Shown here one piece after another: positions 1-8,315 of a DNA stretch of 64,000 nt. The notes under the pieces are model-generated. The model ran no database searches. It was given only the letters and a program-made list of their open reading frames with translations, and was not told the DNA's origin. The DNA is from Sphingomonas sp. PP-CE-1G-424. GTDB lineage: Bacteria; Pseudomonadota; Alphaproteobacteria; Sphingomonadales; Sphingomonadaceae. Location of the stretch: the NCBI RefSeq assembly GCF_004341085.1, contig NZ_SLXW01000002.1, forward strand, positions 620,001 to 684,000, written 5' to 3'. The position numbers were made by a program, and so were the translations under genes. The stretch's first letter is position 1. Each line of letters starts with the position of its first letter.

Positions 1-167
1 ACCGCGACGTCCTCCGCGACCGGCCGTTCGACCTCGCCGATGAAGCGCAGCGTCACGTGCAGTTGCTCCTCGTCCTGCCATCGTGCGGACGGAACGCCCT
101 CCATTATGTCGAGCAAGCTCTGACGGATAGCGGGCGGAGGGCGAAGGGCGACGAAAAGGCGAATCAT
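1..167 (-). CDS. thpR: RNA 2',3'-cyclic phosphodiesterase (partial, N-terminal part)
   Basis: This reading frame enters the window from the left edge and its ATG lies at 165-167, so only about the first 55 residues are present. The N-terminus MIRLFVALRPP and the following HVTLRFIGEV are the hallmark first HxT motif of the 2H phosphoesterase (LigT/ThpR) family. Such enzymes open 2',3'-cyclic phosphates at RNA ends, and their physiological role in bacteria is poorly defined. The second HxT motif lies outside the window. The call depends on the motif and its distance from the start, both typical of the family. Confidence 0.85.
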   Translation of the reverse strand, partial: MIRLFVALRPPPAIRQSLLDIMEGVPSARWQDEEQLHVTLRFIGEVERPVAEDVA

Positions 168-289
168 GGATTGCGGCAGGTTAACCGCGAACCACCATGC
201 CGATGCAACCACTCTGCTTGAAAAGCGTCCTGTAAAAGACGATATTCACCGTAACCGGCACCATGCCGGACAAAGGAGCTAATTTCACA

Positions 290-1039
290 ATGGCTAATTG
301 GTCTGACCCCCGGCCCCGCGCCGCGCCGTTCGGAACGACGGCCACGGGCCAGCGTACCGAGGCCTATGACGCTGGTCTCCGGTCGTACATGCTGTCCGTG
401 TATAACTACATGGGCTCGGCTGTCCTGCTGACGGGCATCGTCGCGATGCTGTTCGCATGGGGCGGCGCAGAGTCGCCCGCCGCACAGGTGTTCATGAGCG
501 GTGGCATCCTGAAGTACGTCATCATGTTCTCGCCGCTCGCGATCGTGTTCGGCATGAGCTACGGCCAGAACAAGATGTCGACCGGCACGATGCAGATGCT
601 CTTCTGGGGCTTTGCCGTCCTGATGGGTCTGTCGATGTCGACCATCTTCCTGGTCTATAGCGGCACGTCGATCGCGGGTGCGTTCTTCGCCACTGCAGCC
701 GGTTTCGCGGCGCTCAGCCTGTACGGCTACACCACCAAGCGCGACCTGTCGGCGTTCGGGACGTTCCTGATCATCGGTGTCGTCGGCCTGCTGGTCGCGA
801 GCCTGATCAACATGTTCCTGCAGTCGGGCGTCATGCAGCTGGTCATCAGCGGCGTTGGTGTGCTCTTGTTCGCAGGCCTCACCGCCTACGACACGCAGCG
901 TACCAAGAGCCTGTATGCGCAGGTCGCCGGCACGGACATGGTCGGCAAGGTCGTCATCATGTCGGCGCTGAGCCTGTACCTCGATTTCATCAACATGTTC
1001 ATGTTCGTGCTGCGTCTGTTTGGTAGCAGCCGCAACTAA
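290..1039 (+). CDS. Bax inhibitor-1/YccA family membrane protein
   Basis: This is a 249-residue integral membrane protein with about seven hydrophobic segments and a short hydrophilic N-terminus (MANWSDPRPRAAPFG), as in the UPF0005/BI-1 family. The C-terminal part carries GLTAYDTQR and a membrane segment with SLYLDFINMF, which are signature blocks of this family. I chose the ATG at 290 over an in-frame ATG at 263 because AAGGAG at 273-278 sits about 11 bases upstream and because family members begin with short polar N-termini. Members are linked to calcium leak and to control of membrane proteases. Here the gene stands alone and is followed by a strong terminator. Confidence 0.9.
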   Translation: MANWSDPRPRAAPFGTTATGQRTEAYDAGLRSYMLSVYNYMGSAVLLTGIVAMLFAWGGAESPAAQVFMSGGILKYVIMFSPLAIVFGMSYGQNKMSTGTMQMLFWGFAVLMGLSMSTIFLVYSGTSIAGAFFATAAGFAALSLYGYTTKRDLSAFGTFLIIGVVGLLVASLINMFLQSGVMQLVISGVGVLLFAGLTAYDTQRTKSLYAQVAGTDMVGKVVIMSALSLYLDFINMFMFVLRLFGSSRN

Positions 1040-1065
1040 CTCCCGCTAAGGGTGTGACGAACGCA

Positions 1066-1100
1066 GGGCTCGGCGGGACACCGCCGGGCCCTTTTCTTTT
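1066..1100 (+). terminator. Rho-independent terminator after the BI-1 family gene
   Basis: An 11-bp GC-rich stem (1066-1076 pairing with 1081-1091, one mismatch or wobble) closes a four-base loop and is followed by a T-rich run (TTTTCTTTT). It lies 27 bp after the stop codon of the upstream gene, so it should end that transcript. Confidence 0.85.
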
Positions 1101-1127
1101 GGCCTCGGGACAGGAATGGGACGCGCA

Positions 1128-1907
1128 ATGCGGCTCTCGATCGACGTGCGTCTGGATTACGGGATTACGGGGGACGCCGATGTGCTCCTCCAGATCGAGG
1201 CCGCGGCGATGGCCGACCAGACGATCGAGTCCGAATCCCTTACCCTGTGGTCCGACAGTCCGATCCGGGCGGTGCGCGGCGAGGACGGGATCGGCCAGCG
1301 TTGCTGGTCGCGCGGGCATGGCCGGTTCACGGCCGAGTATAAGGCCATCGTCGCCGTAAATCGCGAGCGGGTGCAGCTCGAGCTGTATCCGGCAACGCCG
1401 CCGCGAATGCTCGATGGCGAGCTGACGCCGTATCTGATGCCGAGCCGCTATTGTCCGTCGGACCGATTCGAGGGCTTCGTCGCGCGCGAGTTCGGGGGTC
1501 TGGAGGGCGGACCGCTGGCGGCGGCGCTGACCGAGTGGGTGTACCAGTCGCTCGACTATCGCTGCGGGTCGAGCAGCGGCGAGACGACCGCGCTCGATAC
1601 GTTCGCGTCGCGCTCGGGGGTGTGTCGGGATTATTCGCATCTGCTCGTGTCGCTCGCGCGGGCGGGTGGGATTCCGGCGCGGTGCGTGTCGGCCTATGCA
1701 CCGGGTGTCGATCCGCCCGACTTCCATGCGGTCGCGGAGCTGTGGCTGGCAGGCGACTGGCGGCTGATCGATGCGACGAAGATGGCGACGTGCAGCGATA
1801 TCGCGCGGGTCTGCGTCGGGCGCGATGCGACCGATATCGCGTTCATGACGGTGTTCGGGCAGGCATATCTGTGGGAGCAGACGGTGAAGGTGACGCCGCT
1901 GGATTGA
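1128..1907 (+). CDS. Transglutaminase-like domain protein
   Basis: The protein (259 residues from this start) has a beta-rich N-terminal half and a transglutaminase-like cysteine-protease core in the C-terminal half. The core shows the catalytic cysteine in GVCRDYSHL, the histidine in DFHAVAEL and the aspartate in WRLIDATKMA. Bacterial members often act as peptidases or amide-forming enzymes, and the substrate is unknown. No signal peptide is evident, which suggests a cytoplasmic location. I prefer the ATG at 1128 because AGGAATGGG precedes it at a good distance; an in-frame ATG at 1116 lies inside that sequence and is the alternative start. Confidence 0.85.
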   Translation: MRLSIDVRLDYGITGDADVLLQIEAAAMADQTIESESLTLWSDSPIRAVRGEDGIGQRCWSRGHGRFTAEYKAIVAVNRERVQLELYPATPPRMLDGELTPYLMPSRYCPSDRFEGFVAREFGGLEGGPLAAALTEWVYQSLDYRCGSSSGETTALDTFASRSGVCRDYSHLLVSLARAGGIPARCVSAYAPGVDPPDFHAVAELWLAGDWRLIDATKMATCSDIARVCVGRDATDIAFMTVFGQAYLWEQTVKVTPLD

Positions 1908-1988
1908 GCCGCCCCGCGGAGCCCATCGCCGGGAAACAAACTTCGCTTCGACCGTTGGTCATCGCCAAGATTAAAAAGGGACGTCGCA

Positions 1989-2288
1989 ATGACCGACATA
2001 GACAAGAGCGCGCTGGATAGCCTGTCCGTAGCGCCCGACGACAAGGATGCCGAGGGCAAGAGCTCGGGTCGCGATCCGCGCCAGGAAGCGGGCCAGGACA
2101 AGTCGATCGGCAAGCGCCTGCAGAAGAACCCGGACAGCGCCGACGCGCGTCTCGACAACGGGCTCGACGAGTCGATGGACGGCAGCGATCCGATTTCGGC
2201 GACGCAGCCGGGGTCTGGCACCGAGCCGGCGAAGTCGTCGGGCTATGACGAGGATGCCGAGCGGGCGCTGCGCGAAAAGCAGGCGTAA
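1989..2288 (+). CDS. Small, charged, probably disordered hypothetical protein
   Basis: This 99-residue protein is rich in Asp, Glu, Lys, Ser and Gly and has almost no hydrophobic core, so it is probably intrinsically disordered. It has no signal peptide or membrane segment and I do not recognise a domain. It is a credible gene because it begins with ATG about 80 bp after the previous gene, fills the gap and is followed 24 bp later by a clean terminator. I infer nothing about function. Confidence 0.6.
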   Translation: MTDIDKSALDSLSVAPDDKDAEGKSSGRDPRQEAGQDKSIGKRLQKNPDSADARLDNGLDESMDGSDPISATQPGSGTEPAKSSGYDEDAERALREKQA

Positions 2289-2312
2289 CCCTCGCATCTG
2301 CTCAACGAACGG

Positions 2313-2342
2313 GCGTCGGTCGGCAACGACCGGCGCTTTTTT
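2313..2342 (+). terminator. Rho-independent terminator
   Basis: A 10-bp stem (2313-2322 with 2327-2336, one G-T pair) closes a GCAA tetraloop and is followed by six T residues. It sits 24 bp downstream of the stop of the small hypothetical gene, supporting that gene as a separate transcription unit. Confidence 0.85.
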
Positions 2343-2524
2343 GTTGCCCAAACGCCGCGCAAGACGATCAAATCGCTTAGTTTCGTTCGGTTCGTCGCAG
2401 CGTTGTTGCAGCGCAACAGCTTTCATGGTCGCTTGGTGTTACGGAAAGATGACGCGCGATAGGGTCGTTGTTAACCATCCGAGCGCATAGTCTGCCGGTT
2501 CCTTGACGAGAGCGGGGTGACGAC

Positions 2525-3079
2525 ATGGCTTCCAGAATGAAACCGGCACAGGGGTCGATGACCCTCGCCGAGATGAAGGAATTCGCGGCTTTTCCGAGCG
2601 CTGCGCAGCGTTACATCCGACGGTCTCTGGATGTCGGGCTGGACCGCGACGACGCGACCGAGCGGTGGTCCCGCGATGTCGTCGAGGCGGCAAGCATCCG
2701 CGCCCAAGCGAGACTCTACAATGCGCTGCCCGATCTTCGCGTCATGGTGCCCGACGACAGCGGTCTCGACGCGATCGAGCCGTTCCTCGCGCCGCTGATG
2801 ACCCTCGTCGCGTTCGATCTAGGACAGGGGCGGTTGACCAGCTTTTCCGCGTTGCGCTTCCTGTACGAGCGGCTGATCGGGGCGGAGGTTCGGCCGTGGC
2901 TGCCGTCCGCCTTCTGCGCCGCCGCTGCGCTGCCGCATCTGCATCCCGAACTCCGGCGAAAATTGCTCCAGTCGATCAGCGAAGCCGCGGCGATCGCGTC
3001 GGGCTGGTCGAACCGTCAACCGGCGTTCTTTCCTTATTGGGTGGAGAAGGTCGATTCGGGGACGACGCTGGCGAACTGA
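2525..3079 (+). CDS. Hypothetical helical protein
   Basis: The 184-residue product is mainly amphipathic helix, with a long central segment (DGLDAIEPFLAPLMTLVAFDL) that is hydrophobic but not a typical membrane helix. I recognise no domain, signal peptide or catalytic motif. A second in-frame ATG at 2537 could be the start, and neither has a strong ribosome binding site. The gene faces the extensin-like gene across 8 bp. The longer overlapping frames on the other strand lack family features, so this frame is the better choice. Confidence 0.5.
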   Translation: MASRMKPAQGSMTLAEMKEFAAFPSAAQRYIRRSLDVGLDRDDATERWSRDVVEAASIRAQARLYNALPDLRVMVPDDSGLDAIEPFLAPLMTLVAFDLGQGRLTSFSALRFLYERLIGAEVRPWLPSAFCAAAALPHLHPELRRKLLQSISEAAAIASGWSNRQPAFFPYWVEKVDSGTTLAN

Positions 3080-3087
3080 TCGAAGAC

Positions 3088-3837
3088 TTAATGACACGCG
3101 CGCCAGCCGATCGATCCGCGTTCGGCCTGGTCGAGGTGGAGATGGTCGGCATGTGCGGCATTGTAATCGGGTGACAATGTCGTCGCGAACAGCGTGCATG
3201 CGCCGTCGCGCACGTCGTGGAGAAACGCCGCTTTCGCCGTGTCGCCCCGCCAGTCGCGCGCGATCGTGATGCGCGTGCCGTTGCTGAGCCGAAACCCCGC
3301 GATGTCGACGGCGTCGGCTGTCGAATGCTCGCTCCAGCCGGTCGCGCCGCTGCCCGCGATGCGGCGGCAACTATAGCTGCCGAGATGATCGATCCGCGCG
3401 ACTTGGGCGCCAAAATGCCGCTGTGCGGCAGGCTGCACGACATTCCACTCCCACAACGCTAGCGCCGCCGCGACCGGGCAGGATAGGCCCAATCCCGCTG
3501 GGCTGAACGCGATCCGCCGAACCTTGCCATCTGCCGTGCGGGGATCTTCGACCAGGCGAACCCCATCGGCATAGCCGCATCGGTCCCCGTCCCGACGGGG
3601 CGGCAGGACCGTATAGGACACGCCGGCCTGGTCGAGCATCGCCCGGCATGCTGGAAAATCTCGGGTCAGCGCCGTTAGCTTGCGGCCGGTGAACGCGCCG
3701 ATCGGTTGGCCGAGATTGAGCGGGGGCCACGGCAAGTCCTGCGGTCGCGCGCGCAGGTTGACCCACAGAACGAGGCTGAGCGCGACCAGCAATGCGAGCC
3801 CTGTAAGCCCGCCGATCGTACGACGAAGCGCGCGCAC
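3088..3837 (-). CDS. Extensin-like C-terminal domain protein
   Basis: The 249-residue protein has an N-terminal membrane anchor or signal (about residues 9-26) and an exported domain of the extensin-like C-terminal family. Conserved blocks visible are CPVAAAL, SYSCRRI, an HSTADAVDIAGF block and DYNAAHADHLHLD. These His and Asp residues resemble the metal-binding pattern of D,D-peptidase-like folds, so a role in the cell envelope is likely. The start codon is GTG, four bases after the stop of the Nudix gene, so the two are probably co-transcribed. Confidence 0.8.
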   Translation of the reverse strand: MRALRRTIGGLTGLALLVALSLVLWVNLRARPQDLPWPPLNLGQPIGAFTGRKLTALTRDFPACRAMLDQAGVSYTVLPPRRDGDRCGYADGVRLVEDPRTADGKVRRIAFSPAGLGLSCPVAAALALWEWNVVQPAAQRHFGAQVARIDHLGSYSCRRIAGSGATGWSEHSTADAVDIAGFRLSNGTRITIARDWRGDTAKAAFLHDVRDGACTLFATTLSPDYNAAHADHLHLDQAERGSIGWRACH

Positions 3838-3841
3838 GCGA

Positions 3842-4606
3842 TTAGCCGCGAACCGCGTCGCTGAGCCGCTCCACGGTCACGGGATAGCCGAGATCGTCGG
3901 GAATGCAGAGATGATCGACGCCGTCGCGCGTCTCGATCCACGGCGTGATCGTGCGAACCGGGTGCCTCCGCGCCTGCGCAATTGCCGCCTCGACATCGGC
4001 GAATTGCGCCAGCCGTTCGAGATTGCGACGGGTCGGGAAGATGATCGTGGCCCGGCCTGCATCGGCATCCGCCAACACGTCGGCGGCGGTGGACCAAAAC
4101 AGGCGGACATTCTCCGTTGCGTCGACGCGGGGTGCGGGCGCACCGGCGGGCAGGCGGGCCAGATAGAAGCGCGTGTCGAAGATCCGCACGGCGGCGTGCG
4201 CGGGCAGCCATCGAGCGAAATACTCGAGCGCATCGACGTCGACCTGCGTTTTTGCCTCCGCCAGCACCTGCGCGAAGGGGAACCCCGCGTGCAAGGCGGC
4301 CCTGAGCGTCGCGAGCGTCGATGCCGATGGTGCCGGCGACAGGCCGATCGCCAGTCCGACTTCCTCGATAGTCTCGCGAATCGCGGCGATCCGCGCGGCG
4401 GTATCGGCGTCGGAACGCCCCAGCAACGCCGCCAGCGCATGATCGCCGGGATCGACCCGCCCGCCCGGAAACACGAGTGCACCCCCCGCGAACGCCATCG
4501 CCTTCGCGCGCTCGACCATCAGGATCTGGGGTGGCCCTACCGATGCTTCGCGGAACACGATCAACGTCGCTGCAGGGATCGGGGGCGTCGGGTCTGATTC
4601 GCGCAT
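3842..4606 (-). CDS. Nudix hydrolase, NUDT19-like
   Basis: The 254-residue protein carries a Nudix box split by an insertion: FPGGRVDPGD, then about 18 residues, then AAIRETIEEVGLAIG with the REx2EE metal-binding core. This split form is typical of the NUDT7/NUDT19-type acyl-CoA or dinucleotide pyrophosphatases rather than of MutT. The length and the acid-rich middle region also fit that group. It is the first gene of a probable two-gene unit with the extensin-like gene. The substrate cannot be settled from sequence. Confidence 0.8.
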   Translation of the reverse strand: MRESDPTPPIPAATLIVFREASVGPPQILMVERAKAMAFAGGALVFPGGRVDPGDHALAALLGRSDADTAARIAAIRETIEEVGLAIGLSPAPSASTLATLRAALHAGFPFAQVLAEAKTQVDVDALEYFARWLPAHAAVRIFDTRFYLARLPAGAPAPRVDATENVRLFWSTAADVLADADAGRATIIFPTRRNLERLAQFADVEAAIAQARRHPVRTITPWIETRDGVDHLCIPDDLGYPVTVERLSDAVRG

Positions 4607-4879
4607 GGCCCGCGATACTCCGCGAACGGCCGGTCCGGTAGCGCATGCGCGAAGTCTGCCGATCGTTCTCGATCGGCGGGGTTCAGGACATTGAAGGCTC
4701 GAACGTCTGTAAATCTCGGGCGGATCTCCGTTCAGCGGGGCGCGCCCATAGCGTTATCGAAGCCACCGCCGATAGCCCGCTTCAGTTCGGCTGAGCTTTG
4801 ATCCAGAGACGCAGCGTGCGTCACGCGAAAGAGAAAACGACGGTCAGTCTCGGGCATACAATCCTGTCGCCGATTTCTG

Positions 4880-5884
4880 TCATCGAGGGCGAAGTGCCGC
4901 GGTGCTTTTCCTCACCACGAGTTCGTGATGGAGCGTGACTTGCTGCGGAGGGCCGTCGACGCCGCGCAGGATGTCGACGAGCAGTTCGACCGTGCGGCGC
5001 CCGATCATGCCCTTGGGCTGGGCGATGGTGGTCAGCGGAGGCTGAAAATAACGCGCGAGCGGCAGGTCGTCGAAGCCGATCACCGAGATGTCGGTGGGGC
5101 ATGAGAGCCCCGCATCGCCGATCGCGCTGAGCGCGCCCATCGCCATCTCGTCGCTGAAGCAGAAGAGCGCGGTGACGTCGTGCGCGAGCAGGTCGCGCGT
5201 GTGGTCGACCGCGGATCCGGCGGAATAGTCGCCGATGCGGATGTGCAGGCTGTCGCGCATGCCGGCGCGGGTCGCGGCGACGATCGCGCCGGCGAGGCGG
5301 TCGCGGCTGATCGGGCTTATCTCGGGGCCAGTGATGACGCCGATGGTGCGGTGGCCGAGATCGATCAGATGGTCGATCGCGTCGGCGCTGGCGGCCGCAT
5401 TGTCGATGTGGACGCTGGGGACGCCCAGGTCCGGGCTGTATTCGCAGCCGTTGACGATCGGCGCAGCGGTCCCCTTGCGCGCCAGCAGCGGGGCAAGGCT
5501 GGCGGGCAGGCGGTGGCCGAGGAAGATCAGCCCGTCGACTTCGCGGCGTGAGAGCATATCAGCGTACTGATCCTCGACGTCTGGATCGTGCCGCGTGTCG
5601 CCGACGACGACCGAATACCCCGCGTCTCGCGCAGCCTCTTCCGCGCCGCGGATGACGCTGGCGAAGAACGCGTTCGAGATGTCGGGGACCGTCAGCAGGA
5701 TCTTCGCCGCGCGCAAAGTCCGCAGGCTGCGCGCGGCGACATTGGGCGCATACCCCGACTCGCGGACGACCGCGAGCACCCGCCGCCGTGTTTCCTCGGA
5801 CACCTGTTCGGGGCGGCTCAGTACGCGCGACACGGTGGCGGTGGAGACGCCCGCGAGTGCGGCCACTTCGATGATCGTCGGCAT
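4880..5884 (-). CDS. LacI-family transcriptional regulator
   Basis: The 334-residue protein starts with a LacI-type helix-turn-helix (TIIEVAALAGVSTATVSRVL, residues 3-22) and a hinge region, followed by a periplasmic-binding-protein-like effector domain. It diverges from the catabolic operon at 6010-14733 across a 125-bp gap containing a palindromic operator-like site. It is therefore probably the local repressor or activator of that operon and responds to a sugar or a sugar derivative. The effector is unknown. No gene lies between it and the Nudix gene; the 273 bp gap at 4607-4879 shows no clear signal. Confidence 0.9.
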   Translation of the reverse strand: MPTIIEVAALAGVSTATVSRVLSRPEQVSEETRRRVLAVVRESGYAPNVAARSLRTLRAAKILLTVPDISNAFFASVIRGAEEAARDAGYSVVVGDTRHDPDVEDQYADMLSRREVDGLIFLGHRLPASLAPLLARKGTAAPIVNGCEYSPDLGVPSVHIDNAAASADAIDHLIDLGHRTIGVITGPEISPISRDRLAGAIVAATRAGMRDSLHIRIGDYSAGSAVDHTRDLLAHDVTALFCFSDEMAMGALSAIGDAGLSCPTDISVIGFDDLPLARYFQPPLTTIAQPKGMIGRRTVELLVDILRGVDGPPQQVTLHHELVVRKSTAALRPR

Positions 5885-5930
5885 CCGTTCGTCATGGATC
5901 CGGTTTGGGGCAGTGTCGATATATATCCGA

Positions 5931-5944
5931 TGTAATCCTTTACA
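5931..5944. promoter_or_regulatory. Candidate LacI-family operator
   Basis: TGTAATCCTTTACA is an imperfect palindrome with five-base TGTAA/TTACA arms, the type of site bound by many LacI-family dimers. It lies between the divergent lacI-like gene and the permease gene, 47 bp from one start and 65 bp from the other. The TGTAA/TTACA arms are unusually AT-rich for this region. Binding is inferred. Confidence 0.5.
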
Positions 5945-6009
5945 TTCGTTTCACGCCTCCGTAGCCTCGTGTCCGACAAGCAGGAAAACTGCGATCGGAG
6001 AGGTGGCGA

Positions 6010-7254
6010 ATGGCCGTGACGAACGATGGATTTCAGGCCGCGCCCGCGGTCGGTGGAATGCTGACCGGCCGCCTCAGCGTGATGATGTTCCTGCAGTTCT
6101 TCGTCTGGGGCGCCTGGACCGTCACGCTCGGCCTCGTCATGCAGACCGTCGGCATCGGCAACCTCATCGGCAACGCCTTTTCGGTCGGGCCGATCGCGTC
6201 GATCGTCGGCTCGTTCCTGCTCGGCATGGCGGCGGCGCGCTACGTCGCCCCGCGGATGCTGATGGTGATCCTGCACCTGATCGGCGGCGTGCTGCTGTTC
6301 CTGCTCCCGGCGCTGGTCACACCCGAGAATGGCCGGACCTTCGTCTGGCTGCTGCTCTGCTACATGATCCTCTACATGCCGACGGTGGGCCTAGCGAACA
6401 CGATCGCGCTGAAGAGCTTCGGCGAGCGGACCGACAAGTTCCCGTTCGTCCGCGCGTTCGGCACGCTCGGCTGGATCACCGCTGGCCTCCTCATCGGCTG
6501 GGCGGGCCTGTCCGCTAGCCCGGAGATTTTCCGCGTCGCAGGCGTGGTGTCGATCGTTCTCGGCCTCTACAGCTTCACGCTGCCGAACGTCACGGCGGAT
6601 GCGCCGCGCGACGAGAGCGTTCTCCGCCAGGTGTTCTGCGTCGAGGCGTTCGGGTTGCTCCGCCAGCGCTCGTTCCTGATCTTCATGACCTGCGCGACGC
6701 TGATCTCGATCCCGCTCGCGATGTATTACGCCTATGCCTCGCCCTATGTCGGCGCGACGGGCATCAGCAACGTCGGCGGCACGCTCGCGATCGGGCAGAT
6801 GTCCGAGCTCGTCTTCATGTTCTCGATGCCGTGGCTGTACCGCCGGTTCGGCGTGAAGCCGCTGCTGCTGGTCGGCATGGCGGCATGGGCACTGCGCTAC
6901 GCCTTGTTCGCGATCGGCGATGGCGGATCGTCGATCTGGGCGGTGTATCTCGGCGTCGCGCTGCACGGCGTGTGCTATGATTTCTTCTTCGTCGCCGGCG
7001 CGATCTACACCGGCACGATCGCGACGCCGAAGGGTGTGAACGCGCAGGCGCAGGGCATGCTGACGCTGTTCACCTACGGCGTCGGCATGCTGCTCGGCTC
7101 GCAGATCGGCGCGCTGCTGTACGCGCAGCTGCCCGCATCGCCGACCATCGCCGACTGGCAGCATATGTGGTGGTATCCCGCCATCGCCGCCGCAGTGATC
7201 GCGCTGCTGTTCCAGTTCACGTTCCGCGACGACACCAGAAAGAGTGCAGCATGA
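6010..7254 (+). CDS. MFS permease of the nucleoside:H+ symporter (NupG-like) type
   Basis: The 414-residue protein has about twelve membrane helices. Its N-terminal pattern (MMFLQFFVWGAWTVTLG) and a conserved block with FVRAFGTLGWITAG match the NHS branch of the major facilitator superfamily, whose members are often found in sugar-catabolic clusters. It is the first gene of the operon, so it may import the oxidised or cleaved sugar from the periplasm. A good ribosome binding site (GGAGAGGTGG) precedes the ATG. Its TGA overlaps the next ATG (ATGA). Substrate assignment is by context only. Confidence 0.85.
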   Translation: MAVTNDGFQAAPAVGGMLTGRLSVMMFLQFFVWGAWTVTLGLVMQTVGIGNLIGNAFSVGPIASIVGSFLLGMAAARYVAPRMLMVILHLIGGVLLFLLPALVTPENGRTFVWLLLCYMILYMPTVGLANTIALKSFGERTDKFPFVRAFGTLGWITAGLLIGWAGLSASPEIFRVAGVVSIVLGLYSFTLPNVTADAPRDESVLRQVFCVEAFGLLRQRSFLIFMTCATLISIPLAMYYAYASPYVGATGISNVGGTLAIGQMSELVFMFSMPWLYRRFGVKPLLLVGMAAWALRYALFAIGDGGSSIWAVYLGVALHGVCYDFFFVAGAIYTGTIATPKGVNAQAQGMLTLFTYGVGMLLGSQIGALLYAQLPASPTIADWQHMWWYPAIAAAVIALLFQFTFRDDTRKSAA

Positions 7255-8315
7255 CCGGTATGAAGGGCCCCGGGATATTCCTCGCCCAGTTCCTTGGCGA
7301 CGAAGCGCTGTTCGACACGCTCGACGGTCTGGCGGAATGGGCGGCGGGGCTCGGCTATGTCGGCGTCCAGATCCCCTGCAACGCGCAGTTGATCGACCTG
7401 AAGCTTGCCGCGGAAAGCAAGGCGTATTGCGACGATCTTCGCGGGCGGCTGGCGAAGCACGGCATCGAAGTGACCGAATTGTCGACGCATCTGCAAGGCC
7501 AGCTCGTTGCCGTCCATCCGGCGTACGACACGCTGTTCGACGGCTTCGCCCCCCCCGAGGTCCACGGCAAACCCGCCGAGCGTCAGCTTTGGGCGGTTGA
7601 GCAGGTGAAACTGGCGGCGAAGGCGAGCGCCAACCTTGGCCTGTCGGCGCATGCGACATTCTCGGGCGCTCTGGCATGGCCGTACGTCTATCCATGGCCG
7701 CAACGTCCCGCCGGGCTGATCGGGGAAGCGTTCGCCGAACTCGCGCGTCGCTGGACTCCGATCCTCGACGTGTTCGAGGATTTGGGCGTCGATTGTGCGT
7801 TCGAGGTGCATCCCGGCGAGGACGTCCATGACGGCGCGACCTGGGAGCGGTTCCTGGCGGCCGTCGACAACCATCCTCGTGCGCGCCTGCTGTTCGATCC
7901 GTCGCATTTCGTGCTGCAGCAGCTCGACTATCTCGACTTCATCGACCGCTATCACGATCGGATTTCGTGCTTCCACGTCAAGGATGCCGAGTTCAACCCG
8001 AACGGTCGCACCGGCGTGTACGGCGGCTACGAGAACTGGGTCGATCGCGCTGGCCGCTTCCGCTCACTCGGCGACGGGCAAGTCGATTTCTCCGGCATCT
8101 TCAGCAAGATGGCGCAATATGGCTATGACGGCTGGGCGGTGCTCGAATGGGAGTGCGCGCTGAAACGGTCCGATGACGGCGCCCGCGAAGGTGCACCGTT
8201 CATCCGCGACCACATCATCCGCCTGACCGAGCGCCCGTTCGACGACTTCGCCGCTAGCGGCATCGATCGCACCGCGATTCGCAAGCTACTCGGACTGTCC
8301 GAGGGGCAGGCATGA
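7251..8315 (+). CDS. Sugar phosphate isomerase/epimerase-like TIM barrel (cytoplasmic)
   Basis: The 354-residue protein belongs to the AP-endonuclease-2/xylose-isomerase-like TIM-barrel superfamily. Metal-ligand positions are visible in FEVHPGED, FDPSHF, CFHVKDAEF and VLEWECAL. There is no signal peptide, so unlike its two relatives in this operon it should act in the cytoplasm. The start at 7251 overlaps the permease stop by four bases; a longer upstream frame from 7167 would overlap the permease heavily. Within this kind of cluster such proteins are candidate lyases or epimerases for keto-sugars. Confidence 0.85.
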   Translation: MTGMKGPGIFLAQFLGDEALFDTLDGLAEWAAGLGYVGVQIPCNAQLIDLKLAAESKAYCDDLRGRLAKHGIEVTELSTHLQGQLVAVHPAYDTLFDGFAPPEVHGKPAERQLWAVEQVKLAAKASANLGLSAHATFSGALAWPYVYPWPQRPAGLIGEAFAELARRWTPILDVFEDLGVDCAFEVHPGEDVHDGATWERFLAAVDNHPRARLLFDPSHFVLQQLDYLDFIDRYHDRISCFHVKDAEFNPNGRTGVYGGYENWVDRAGRFRSLGDGQVDFSGIFSKMAQYGYDGWAVLEWECALKRSDDGAREGAPFIRDHIIRLTERPFDDFAASGIDRTAIRKLLGLSEGQA

